A stretch of DNA of 64,000 nt, taken from Bacillota bacterium. GTDB lineage: Bacteria; Bacillota; Clostridia; Clostridiales; Clostridiaceae. Position 1 is the stretch's first letter. Each line of letters begins with the position of its first letter. The position numbers and the translations under genes are program-made. Positions 42,825 to 51,470 of the stretch are shown here, in pieces. The notes below the pieces were generated by a model. That model ran no database searches and was not told where the DNA came from. It saw only the letters and a program-made list of their open reading frames with translations. The stretch spans positions 1 to 64,000 of the forward strand of contig JAJXWJ010000002.1 of assembly GCA_021781655.1 (NCBI GenBank), read 5' to 3'.

Positions 42825-43775
42825 ATGAAAGTTTTAGGAATATCCTTTGGAAGGAAAATGGGGAATACAGATATTTTGGTAAAGGAAGCGTTATTTGGTG
42901 CAAAGGATGCTGGTGCAGAGATTGAATTCGTAAATACAGTAAACATGAAAATTGAAAGATGTATTGGTTGTGGAGCTTGTAGCACAAGATTTAGACAAGG
43001 TGAAGACAGTCAATGTATTATTATAAATGATGATTTTAAAGCATTAGAAGAAAAAGTTTTAGATGCAGATGCAGTTATAGTTGGGGCACCAGTATATGTA
43101 TTAGAACCAGTTGGTCAATTTAAAGATTTTGTAGATCGTTTTGGTCCTAGACACGATAGAGCCGCTATGATTGGAGAGCAAAATATACGTATTGAATATG
43201 GACAAACAGAAAACTTGGTAGATCCAAGATACTTCAAAGATAAATATGTTGGATATATATCAGTAGGAGGAGCTCATACGCATAATTGGGTATCATTAGG
43301 GCTTCCAACACTTCATACTTTTGGAATGTCTTCTGCTATGAAGGTTGTTGGAGAAATAGATGCTTATGATATGGGTAGAACAGGAAATCCTGTTTTAAAT
43401 AAAGATTTAATTAACAAAGTAAATACACTTGGTGTTAAAGTAACAGAAGCAATAGGTAAACCATATGAAGAAGTAGAATGGTACGGTGAAGAAGGTACTT
43501 GTCCAGTGTGCCATCAAAATTTAATTTCATTAAATGGTACAACTTCTGTCGAGTGTCCAGTATGTGGAATCGAAGGCAAACTTATTGTAGTTGGAGAAAA
43601 AGTTAGTGTAGAATTTTCTAATGAACAACAACAACGTGCAAGAGGTACATTAAATGGATTACAAGAGCACTTTTTAGAGATACAAGGTTTTGGTGCAATT
43701 GCTGGGCCAAAACTTGAAGAAGCAAAGGATACACTTCCATCTCTTTTAAAAAGATATAAAGATTTTGACAATTAG
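42825..43775 (+). CDS. flavodoxin-like NADPH-dependent FMN reductase with zinc-ribbon insert
   Basis: 316 residues: FMN_red fold (MKVLGISFGRKMGNTDILV, GAPVYV) with a Cys motif CIGCGACSTRF near 46 and a rubredoxin-like ribbon at about 226-248 (CPVCHQNL, CPVCGIEG), then a helical tail. The four C-x2-C cysteines indicate a bound metal. Such proteins pass electrons between NAD(P)H, flavin and an aromatic or metal centre. Its role beside the glycoside genes is unknown; reduction of an aglycone is possible but unproven. ATG 42825 follows TTAGGAGA. Confidence 0.75.
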   Translation: MKVLGISFGRKMGNTDILVKEALFGAKDAGAEIEFVNTVNMKIERCIGCGACSTRFRQGEDSQCIIINDDFKALEEKVLDADAVIVGAPVYVLEPVGQFKDFVDRFGPRHDRAAMIGEQNIRIEYGQTENLVDPRYFKDKYVGYISVGGAHTHNWVSLGLPTLHTFGMSSAMKVVGEIDAYDMGRTGNPVLNKDLINKVNTLGVKVTEAIGKPYEEVEWYGEEGTCPVCHQNLISLNGTTSVECPVCGIEGKLIVVGEKVSVEFSNEQQQRARGTLNGLQEHFLEIQGFGAIAGPKLEEAKDTLPSLLKRYKDFDN

Positions 43776-43795
43776 ACAAAATAGAAAAAGTTCAC

Positions 43796-43838
43796 AGCAG
43801 CTGATTTGAAAAAAAGCAAATCAGTTGTTGCTATTTTT
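43796..43838 (+). terminator. terminator after the flavodoxin-like gene
   Basis: AGCAGCTGATTTG pairs with CAAATCAGTTGTTGCT (three extra bases on the 3-prime arm), then ATTTTTAT. Confidence 0.75.
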
Positions 43839-43857
43839 ATAAAATAAAATATAAAAG

Positions 43858-43909
43858 TTAATTATTAATATTAAAATTTTAATATAAAGATTGATTATTA
43901 ATATCAAAA
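43858..43909. repeat. two 19-base direct repeats before the HAD gene
   Basis: TTAATTATTAATATTAAAA (43858) and TTGATTATTAATATCAAAA (43891), 33 bases apart, three differences. Each is near-palindromic. They could be operators. Confidence 0.4.
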
Positions 43910-44019
43910 ATTAGATTTAGGCAATATTACCTAGAAAAGAGGTTAAATAATCTAATGAAATCAAGGTGATTTTAAATATATAATTAATCAATATAATATA
44001 CGAATTTTAAGGAGTAAAA

Positions 44020-44865
44020 ATGTATAAATTATTAGCAATTGATTTGGATGGGACTTTACTTAAAAGCGATGGTACTATTTCAAAAGCAAATGTAGAAGCA
44101 ATTGAAGAGGCAAGAAAAAAAGGTGTAAGAGTAGTTCTTGCTACGGGAAGACCTTTAAATGGAATAAAAAGATATTTAAAAGAGTTAAATTTACTAGGTG
44201 ATGAGTATGTAATTGTATTTAATGGTGCGGTTACGGAAAAGGTTAAAAATTTTGAAGTTATTAGAGAAAAAGGAGTATCACTAGAGGATTTAGAAGAAAT
44301 ATACAAATTAAGCAAAAAACTTAATATAAATATTCATATACACACAATAAAAGAATGTATAACACCTAAAATTAATAAATTTAGTGAATTTGAAGCTGGA
44401 TTAAATTCTATACAATTAAAAGAAATGAAATTTGAAGATTTACCTAAAGATATAGAAGTAATAAAAATGATGTTAGTAGGGGAAAAACAAAAAATAGATA
44501 CAATTAGTAAACTAGTAGATGAATACTACCTTAATAAATATACTGTAGTTAGAAGTCTTGAATATTACTTAGAATTTTTAAATAAGACTGCTAACAAGGG
44601 TGAAGCCTTAAGACAATTAGCAAAAATGCTTAATATAGATAAAGAAGAAATAATTAGCATTGGCGATAATGAAAACGACATTCATATGATCAAATTTGCA
44701 GGGCTAGGAGTAGCTATGGAGAATGCAGATGAAAATGTTAAAGCAATTGCAGATTATATAACAAGCAGCAATAATGAAGATGGTGTAGCAAAGGTAATAA
44801 AAAAGTTTATTTTTCAAGAAGATAATACTTATATGTACAAAGAGGGAGAGAGAAAAAATGCGTAA
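44020..44865 (+). CDS. HAD-IIB (Cof-type) phosphatase
   Basis: 281 residues. HAD motif I (AIDLDGTLLKSDG), motif II (ATGRP), Cof cap domain (about 85-190), K near 200 and motif IV (IGDNENDIHMI). Typically acts on sugar phosphates or FMN. ATG 44020 follows AAGGAG. Its stop overlaps the ROK kinase start by 8 bases, suggesting they function together. Confidence 0.92.
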   Translation: MYKLLAIDLDGTLLKSDGTISKANVEAIEEARKKGVRVVLATGRPLNGIKRYLKELNLLGDEYVIVFNGAVTEKVKNFEVIREKGVSLEDLEEIYKLSKKLNINIHIHTIKECITPKINKFSEFEAGLNSIQLKEMKFEDLPKDIEVIKMMLVGEKQKIDTISKLVDEYYLNKYTVVRSLEYYLEFLNKTANKGEALRQLAKMLNIDKEEIISIGDNENDIHMIKFAGLGVAMENADENVKAIADYITSSNNEDGVAKVIKKFIFQEDNTYMYKEGERKNA

Positions 44866-45799
44866 TTATGGATTTGGTGTTGATATTGGGGGAACAACGA
44901 TAAAGCTAGGACTGTTCAGGGTAGATGGGACACTTGTGGATAAATGGGAGATACCAACAAAGCTAGAAAAGCAGGGGAAACATATTTTGCCTGATATAGC
45001 AATGGAAATTAGAACTAAAATGAGATACGAAGAAATCCATAGAAAAGATGTAGTAGGAATTGGAATTGGTGTTCCTGGTCCGGTTACTTCAGATGGTACA
45101 GTATTAAAATGTGTTAATTTGGGCTGGAATGTTTTTAATGTTGAAGAAACTCTAAGTGAAATGGTGGATCTTCCAGTAAAAGCAGGAAATGATGCAAATG
45201 TTGCTGCCATGGGAGAAATGTGGCAAGGTGGCGGAAAAGGACATAAAAATGTTGTGATGGTAACTCTTGGAACTGGAGTAGGGGGAGGGATCATAGTTGA
45301 TGGAAAGCTTGTATCTGGAAGTAACGGTGCTGGTGGAGAAATAGGACATATAAAGGTTTATAATGAGGAAGATGAAACTTGTGGTTGTGGTAAAAAGGGT
45401 TGCCTTGAACAATATGCTTCTGCTACAGGTATTGTAAAAGAAGCTAAGAGATTACTACAAAAAGATGATAGACCTTCTGAGCTTAGATATTATAATGAAC
45501 TAACTGCTAAGGATATATTTGATTTAGCAAAAGATGGAGACGAATTAGCAATAGAGTTAGTTGAGGAGCTAGGAGAAAAACTAGGGAGTGCGCTAGCTAC
45601 AGTATCTTGTGTATGCGATCCAGAGGTTTATGTTATTGGCGGAGGAGTATCAAAAGCAGGTAGAATACTTATAAATGCTATTCAAAAGTATTATATTGAA
45701 AAGGCATTTCATGCTTCAGAAACAACTAAATTTGAACTTGCTACTTTAGGAAACGATGCTGGAATTTACGGTGGCGTAAAACTTGTATTAAACATATAA
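44858..45799 (+). CDS. ROK family glucokinase
   Basis: 313 residues: ATP phosphate loop FGVDIGGTTIKLGLF, GNDANVAAMGEMWQGGG, GTGVGGGIIVDG, sugar-binding EIGHI and the zinc-binding CGCGKKGCLEQYAS. No helix-turn-helix, so it is an enzyme, not a ROK repressor. Phosphorylates glucose (or a related hexose) released by GH3 enzymes or left after deglycosylation. Confidence 0.93.
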   Translation: MRNYGFGVDIGGTTIKLGLFRVDGTLVDKWEIPTKLEKQGKHILPDIAMEIRTKMRYEEIHRKDVVGIGIGVPGPVTSDGTVLKCVNLGWNVFNVEETLSEMVDLPVKAGNDANVAAMGEMWQGGGKGHKNVVMVTLGTGVGGGIIVDGKLVSGSNGAGGEIGHIKVYNEEDETCGCGKKGCLEQYASATGIVKEAKRLLQKDDRPSELRYYNELTAKDIFDLAKDGDELAIELVEELGEKLGSALATVSCVCDPEVYVIGGGVSKAGRILINAIQKYYIEKAFHASETTKFELATLGNDAGIYGGVKLVLNI

Positions 45800-45820
45800 T
45801 GATAGGTCTGGAGGACTGAC

Positions 45821-47977
45821 ATGAAAATGAAAAACAATGTTATTTTAAAAAGGTTAGACAAGGTTAATTTGAAATTAATTTTTAAGAGTATATTTACTAT
45901 AGCTATCGTTTTGATTATAACAACAGGAATAATAAGTTTTTTGAATTTAAGTAATAAAATATTAACGTCAACATTATTATGTACTATATTGCTTTTGGTG
46001 ATTATAATTGGTATCATATACATCTATATGGAATCGCGATTAAAATATATATTAAATTACATGAGCCTATTAGACAAAGGAAACCTTAATGTAAACGATA
46101 TAAACATTGAAGGCAAAAATGAATTTTCTAAACTACTAACTTCAATTAATATTTTAAAAGCTAATATGGTTTTTTTTATTGAAAATACTAAGCTTAATGT
46201 AATAGTATTAACAGATGCTATGGAAAATTTAATGAAAAGTATGGAAATATATTATGAAGGAAACTCTCAAATTGCTAGCAAAATGGAAAATATATCGTAC
46301 AAGTCTAATGAGCAATTAAATTTGATTCAAGAATCTACTTTGAAAACTGATAAGATAGGTGAAAGTGTACAAGCTATATTTAATCACATAAATGATGTTA
46401 AAACCATTGCAGCATACACAAATAAAGATTCTATAGATGGTATGGAAATAGTAAACAAATATAATGAGAATATCGAAATAATTTCTAAAAGCATTAATGA
46501 TACAGCTCAGTTTATTTTAAAATTGAAAGGTAGTGCAGAAGAAATTTCAAAGGTTGTAGATTTTATTATTGGCTTAAGCAATCAATTAAAAATGTTATCC
46601 TTAAACGCATCCATCGAGGCAAGTAGAGCAGGTGAAGCAGGAAAAGGCTTTGCAGTAGTTGCACAGGAAATAATAAAACTTTCAGAAGATACAAAAGAAG
46701 GAATAGATAAAATTAATAATATAATTTCTAGTATTATAAATAATAGTAACAATGTAGAAAAAAGTATAAAAGATAGTGAAGAAAACATAGCTAAAGGAAA
46801 TAAAGTGTTTTTAGATATAAAGGAATCTTTTAATTCAATTGGTTCACAAAATAAAAATATTTTAGATGAATTTAATACTATGATTCAAGAAATAACATTA
46901 ATTAGTGATAACACAAATAGCAACTTGGAGCTTTCAAAGAAAATAAATGAAATATCTGTCAATGTAACACAAAGTACTGAAGATTCTGTGGCAGTTACTG
47001 AAGAAGAATTAGCAGAATTTCAACACATTAATGAAGAAGTAATGAAGCTAAGAGGCTTATCTGATAAAATAAGAAACTTAGTAAAAAAAGTTGATTCTGA
47101 TATTTTGCCTGTTGAACAAAATCCTTCAAAACCTTTAAAGATTGCTGCTATAATACCTTCCTTTGGGCAAGTTTGGGACATAATTAACTTAGGAGCTATA
47201 TATGGTAAAAAAATACTTGAAGCAAAGAATACTACTGTAGATATATTATCCTATAATGAATTTTCAGAAGACATTTATGGTGATAAAATTGAGGATTGCA
47301 TAAAAAACTCATATGATGGAATTATTGCTCCCGGATTTCATGAAAATAAGCTTGATGAAGCTGTAAAGAGAAAGATTCCAATAATGATTTATGATATAGA
47401 TATTAGTAATAGAGATAAATGCATAGGTTATGTGGGACAAAATTCCTATGAATCTGGAAAAGCTTCCGCAATGAAGATGATACAATATCTAAAAGGAAAA
47501 GGAAATATACTGATATTAGCGCCAAGTATGTTTCTGCCAATAATGGAGGAAAGAAAAAAAGGATTTTTTGATGTAATAAATAATTATAAAAAGATTAACA
47601 TAAAAGATTCCTTGGAAATACCATTCGACGATGATGGAACATACAAAACTGTAAAGAGTTATCTTGAGAAAAATAATGATATTGATGGTATTTTTAATCT
47701 TACAGGAGGGATACTTGGGCAGCTTCGTGCATTAGAAGAACTAAAATTAGAAAAGAAAATAAAATCTATAGTTTATGATACTACAAAAGAAACATTTGAG
47801 TATATAAAAAATGGAAGTATTACATGTGCAATTGGACAAGATCCGTTTAAGGAAGGCTATGATTCTGTAATATATCTTTATAACTATTTAGTTAATGGAG
47901 TAAAACCAAAAGCAGAAGAAACTTATACTAAAATTCAAATTGTTGATAAAAATAATGTGAAAAATTTTTTAGATTAG
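45821..47977 (+). CDS. methyl-accepting chemotaxis protein fused to a cytoplasmic sugar-binding domain
   Basis: 718 residues. Two N-terminal transmembrane helices (about 17-38 and 44-66) with only a short loop between, then a coiled-coil MCP signalling domain (about 90-420, with hairpin tip NQLKMLSLNASIEASRAGEAGKGFAVVAQEI), then a LacI/ribose-binding-type domain (about 430-718, PLKIAAIIPSFGQVWD, DGIIAPGF, YVGQNSYESGKASA). Topology puts the sugar-binding domain inside the cell, after the signalling module, the reverse of ordinary chemoreceptors. ATG 45821 follows GGAGG. Confidence 0.85.
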   Translation: MKMKNNVILKRLDKVNLKLIFKSIFTIAIVLIITTGIISFLNLSNKILTSTLLCTILLLVIIIGIIYIYMESRLKYILNYMSLLDKGNLNVNDINIEGKNEFSKLLTSINILKANMVFFIENTKLNVIVLTDAMENLMKSMEIYYEGNSQIASKMENISYKSNEQLNLIQESTLKTDKIGESVQAIFNHINDVKTIAAYTNKDSIDGMEIVNKYNENIEIISKSINDTAQFILKLKGSAEEISKVVDFIIGLSNQLKMLSLNASIEASRAGEAGKGFAVVAQEIIKLSEDTKEGIDKINNIISSIINNSNNVEKSIKDSEENIAKGNKVFLDIKESFNSIGSQNKNILDEFNTMIQEITLISDNTNSNLELSKKINEISVNVTQSTEDSVAVTEEELAEFQHINEEVMKLRGLSDKIRNLVKKVDSDILPVEQNPSKPLKIAAIIPSFGQVWDIINLGAIYGKKILEAKNTTVDILSYNEFSEDIYGDKIEDCIKNSYDGIIAPGFHENKLDEAVKRKIPIMIYDIDISNRDKCIGYVGQNSYESGKASAMKMIQYLKGKGNILILAPSMFLPIMEERKKGFFDVINNYKKINIKDSLEIPFDDDGTYKTVKSYLEKNNDIDGIFNLTGGILGQLRALEELKLEKKIKSIVYDTTKETFEYIKNGSITCAIGQDPFKEGYDSVIYLYNYLVNGVKPKAEETYTKIQIVDKNNVKNFLD

Positions 47978-48011
47978 GGGTATATACTAAAAAGATTTGA
48001 AAGGAATAAAA

Positions 48012-48761
48012 ATGGCTAATATAATAAATTTATCTTTGCAACAATTAATATATATAATTTTGGCTGGCTTTCTAATTGGATTTTCTAAAACAGGGATTAG
48101 TTCATTTATGATGCCAGTAATTCCGATAATAGCAGGTATATTTGGAGGAAAAGAATCTACAGGGATAGTTTTACCTATGCTTATAGTAGGTGATATAATC
48201 GCAATAAAATACTACAATAGACATGCAAATTGGGGAGATATAAAAAAGCTATTGCCATGGACGCTAATTGGATTAATAATAGCAGCTATATTTGGTAACT
48301 ATATAAATGAAAATCAGTTTAAAGTAGTTTTGTGTGGCTCAGTTATATTGTGTTTAGCCATTTTAATTTATTTCGAATATAAAAAGCAAAATGTTAGTAT
48401 TCCTAAAAATGCTTTTCTTTATGCAATAACTGGAATAGTGTGTGGATTTACTTCCATGATAGGTAATGCTGCTGGACCAATTTTTAGTGTATATTTATTG
48501 GCAAAAGGTTTTAAGAAAAATAACTTTATGGGCACTACGGCATGGTTCTTCTTTATAGTTAATTTAATAAAAGTACCAATTCAAATTATATTTTGGAACA
48601 ATATTACCATTAAGTCTGGTATAACTACATTGATTGGTATTCCATCAATTATAGTTGGAGCAATTTTAGGAGTAATATTAATAAAAAAGCTTGATGAAAA
48701 GTTGTTCCATAAAATTATTTTGATTGTAACAGGACTAGCAGCAATAAAGTTGTTAATTTAA
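48012..48761 (+). CDS. TSUP (TauE/SafE) family permease
   Basis: About 249 residues, seven to eight helices, with family motifs GFLIGFSKTGISSF at the start and GFTSMIGNAAGPIFSVYLLA near 141. Members export sulfite, sulfonates or organic anions. Start ATG 48012 is 6 bases after AAAGGA. No metabolic link to neighbours is evident. Confidence 0.85.
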   Translation: MANIINLSLQQLIYIILAGFLIGFSKTGISSFMMPVIPIIAGIFGGKESTGIVLPMLIVGDIIAIKYYNRHANWGDIKKLLPWTLIGLIIAAIFGNYINENQFKVVLCGSVILCLAILIYFEYKKQNVSIPKNAFLYAITGIVCGFTSMIGNAAGPIFSVYLLAKGFKKNNFMGTTAWFFFIVNLIKVPIQIIFWNNITIKSGITTLIGIPSIIVGAILGVILIKKLDEKLFHKIILIVTGLAAIKLLI

Positions 48762-48772
48762 AAATATTTATT

Positions 48773-48808
48773 AAAATACCGTAAAAAATACGGTATTTTC
48801 CGTTTTTA
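48773..48808 (+). terminator. terminator after the TSUP gene
   Basis: AAAATACCGTA (48773-48783) pairs perfectly with TACGGTATTTT (48789-48799), then CCGTTTTT. Confidence 0.85.
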
Positions 48809-48921
48809 CAAAAAATAAACAGTGAAAATAATGTTGAGTATATATAAATGAATATTTATAGTAATCTTAAAATCTATTATAATATATAAAAACGTATTTT
48901 TTCTAAAAGGTGATGAAATGA

Positions 48922-51453
48922 ATGAATGATGTAAATATTAAAAATGAAAGCTTAGACATACCAGTAGCAATTTTTTTAAATAAAGTAAAAAAAATTTCAC
49001 AAAAGGTAAAAAACAATGTAGGAATGATGTTTATTTTAAAGGGTAATACAGACGTAGCTATAAATAATCAACAGTTTTGCCTTAAAGAAAACGATGTGTT
49101 ATTGATAAATAACGGAGATGTTTACGAATTGTGTTCAAATGAAGATAATTTAGTATTATCCATTGAAATAGAAAATGATTTTTGGGATGAAACAACAAAA
49201 AAAGAACAAAAATTGATTTTATGCAATTCATCAATAAATAAAAATAAAAATTATGATGAAATAAGAAAAATAATGGCAAAAATCATGTATGAATATTCAA
49301 ATAGGGAATATGGTTATAAATTAAAGATAATGTCTTTGTTGTACGATTTAATATATTTATTAAATTTAAATTTTACTATTGAAGAAAATAATAAGCTTCA
49401 GGATATAAATATTAAAGATAGTAAGTATTCACAACGAATAAACAATATAGTTACATATATAAAGCAAAATTATTATCAGCAGATATCGCTCCAGGATGTA
49501 GCGGATTCAGAATTTTTGACTCCTGAATATTTATCAAAATTTTTTAGGGTTCATCTAGGTATGACTTTTTCAAAATATCTAAATGAATTTCGACTTTCAC
49601 AGGCGGTTAAAGAACTTTTAAGAACTGATAACTCGGTAACTAAAGTAGCTATGAATAATGGATTTCCTAATTTAGTTTCTTTCAATAAAATATTTAGAGA
49701 AGTGTATGACACTACACCTGCAGACTATAGGAGTCAAGTAAGAAAAAAGCAAGCTTACAGTGAAAAAATAGAAGAAAAAATAGAAGAAGATATAATAAGG
49801 ATTGATTATAATATAGCACTAGAAAAATTAACACAATATGTTGATAAAGATGTTAATGTGAAGGAAAATAATAAAGAATATAATGTTTTGGAAGTTGCGG
49901 CAGAAGCAAAGGAAGAAAAATTGTTATACCATTCCTGGAAAAACTTAATAAATTTAGGGTATGCACAAGATGGATTAAGATCAGATCTTCAGCAGCATTT
50001 AACAGATGTACAAAAAAGAATAAAATTTAAGTATGCTAGATTTCAAGGAATATTTAGTGATGAAATGCTTAGTTATGGTGATGAATCTGCAAATGAAAAA
50101 AATTATAATTTTACGAAAATAGATAAACTTATAGACTTTTTATATAGCATAAACTTAAAGCCTTTTATCGAACTCGGGAACAAAGCAAAGCTTCTAAATC
50201 GTGATTATGCAGATGTAATGTATTTTAGAAATTCATCTAAGGGTCAGAGAAATAATAAAGAAACCTTAATACTATTAGAGAAGTTTATCGTTCATTGCAT
50301 AAATAGATATGGATTAGATGAAGTTTCACAGTGGTATTTTGAAGTTTGGAAAAAGGGTGATAATGACTATGTTATTTGGAATGGAGATTTTGAAAAATAT
50401 ATTAATAAATTTAAGAGTTATTATAATTTAATAAAAAAAATAGTTCCAAATGCAAAAGTTGGCGGTCCAGGCTTTAATCCTGAAGTAAATATGAAATTGT
50501 TTTCAAAGTTTTTAAATGAAATGGTAAAGACAGAAACAAAAATCGACTTTATTTCTGTCTCATTATATAACTATGAGTTAATTGAAGATAGCAAAATAAA
50601 TAAAAGTAATGCTAAATTTAATAGTTCATTCAAAAGTGAAAACTTAGACTATTACCCACCACTATTATCATCTACCGATAGAAATTATTCTAAGGTAAAA
50701 CTTGATAAGATAAAAAAACTTATAAAGCAATCCAATTTAGCCATTAAAGAAATCCATGTAACAGAATATAATTCTAGTATTTCACATCGTCATCCAGCAA
50801 ATGATACAACTTTTAAAGCTGCCTTTATCGTTAAAAATATTGTGGATAATTTAGATGAAGTGGAAAGCTTTGGATATTGGTTTTGTTCAGATATTTCTGG
50901 AGAGTTAAAGGATTCTAAAGATTTATTATATGGAGATATGGGGATAATAAGTACAAATGGCATATATAAACCGGGGTTCTTTGCTTATGAAATGTTATCA
51001 AGGCTTGGAGAGTATTTGATTCAAAAAGGAAATGGATATATTATAACAAAAAAATCGGCATATAATTATGCTGTTATCGCATATAATTATAAGCACTTTA
51101 ATGATTTTTATTGTTTAAATGGTGAGGCATCAATAAGCACTTTAGATGAATATTACAGTATTTATGAAGATCAAAAGGATTTAAATATAAAAATAAGTTT
51201 GAAAGGTGTAAATAACGGACGATATAGAATTAAAAAGTATATTCTAAATAGAAATCATGGAAGTATTTTTGATGAGTGGCTAAAAATGAATGCAATAAAA
51301 AATATTAAAAAGGATGAAATAGAATACTTAAAACAAATTTGTATACCTAAGCAAACAGTTTTTTATGAGGAAGTTAATGAACAATTAAATTTAAATTGTA
51401 TCCTTTCTCCTCATGAAGTTAATTTTTTTGACATTAGTTTTGAATATAGATAG
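48922..51453 (+). CDS. AraC-type regulator fused to a GH39-like domain (copy 2)
   Basis: 843 residues: cupin (about 30-90), AraC HTH (about 188-275, SLQDVADSEFLTPEYLSKFF and VTKVAMNNGFPNLVSFNKIF), charged linker, GH39-like barrel (about 340-760). The expected WNEP acid/base segment is WYFEVWKKGD near 471, with no Glu; the nucleophile strand keeps TEYNSS near 613. Probably a sensor domain rather than an enzyme. ATG 48922 follows AAAGGTGATG. The next gene, the same architecture, begins 17 bases after the stop. Confidence 0.85.
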   Translation: MNDVNIKNESLDIPVAIFLNKVKKISQKVKNNVGMMFILKGNTDVAINNQQFCLKENDVLLINNGDVYELCSNEDNLVLSIEIENDFWDETTKKEQKLILCNSSINKNKNYDEIRKIMAKIMYEYSNREYGYKLKIMSLLYDLIYLLNLNFTIEENNKLQDINIKDSKYSQRINNIVTYIKQNYYQQISLQDVADSEFLTPEYLSKFFRVHLGMTFSKYLNEFRLSQAVKELLRTDNSVTKVAMNNGFPNLVSFNKIFREVYDTTPADYRSQVRKKQAYSEKIEEKIEEDIIRIDYNIALEKLTQYVDKDVNVKENNKEYNVLEVAAEAKEEKLLYHSWKNLINLGYAQDGLRSDLQQHLTDVQKRIKFKYARFQGIFSDEMLSYGDESANEKNYNFTKIDKLIDFLYSINLKPFIELGNKAKLLNRDYADVMYFRNSSKGQRNNKETLILLEKFIVHCINRYGLDEVSQWYFEVWKKGDNDYVIWNGDFEKYINKFKSYYNLIKKIVPNAKVGGPGFNPEVNMKLFSKFLNEMVKTETKIDFISVSLYNYELIEDSKINKSNAKFNSSFKSENLDYYPPLLSSTDRNYSKVKLDKIKKLIKQSNLAIKEIHVTEYNSSISHRHPANDTTFKAAFIVKNIVDNLDEVESFGYWFCSDISGELKDSKDLLYGDMGIISTNGIYKPGFFAYEMLSRLGEYLIQKGNGYIITKKSAYNYAVIAYNYKHFNDFYCLNGEASISTLDEYYSIYEDQKDLNIKISLKGVNNGRYRIKKYILNRNHGSIFDEWLKMNAIKNIKKDEIEYLKQICIPKQTVFYEEVNEQLNLNCILSPHEVNFFDISFEYR

Positions 51454-51470
51454 GCATTAAGGTGATTAAT

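Noticed and set aside
43891-43909. Fnr-type operator TTGAT-N-ATCAA
   Set aside because: The half-sites are separated by seven bases instead of four, so it does not fit the Fnr consensus.
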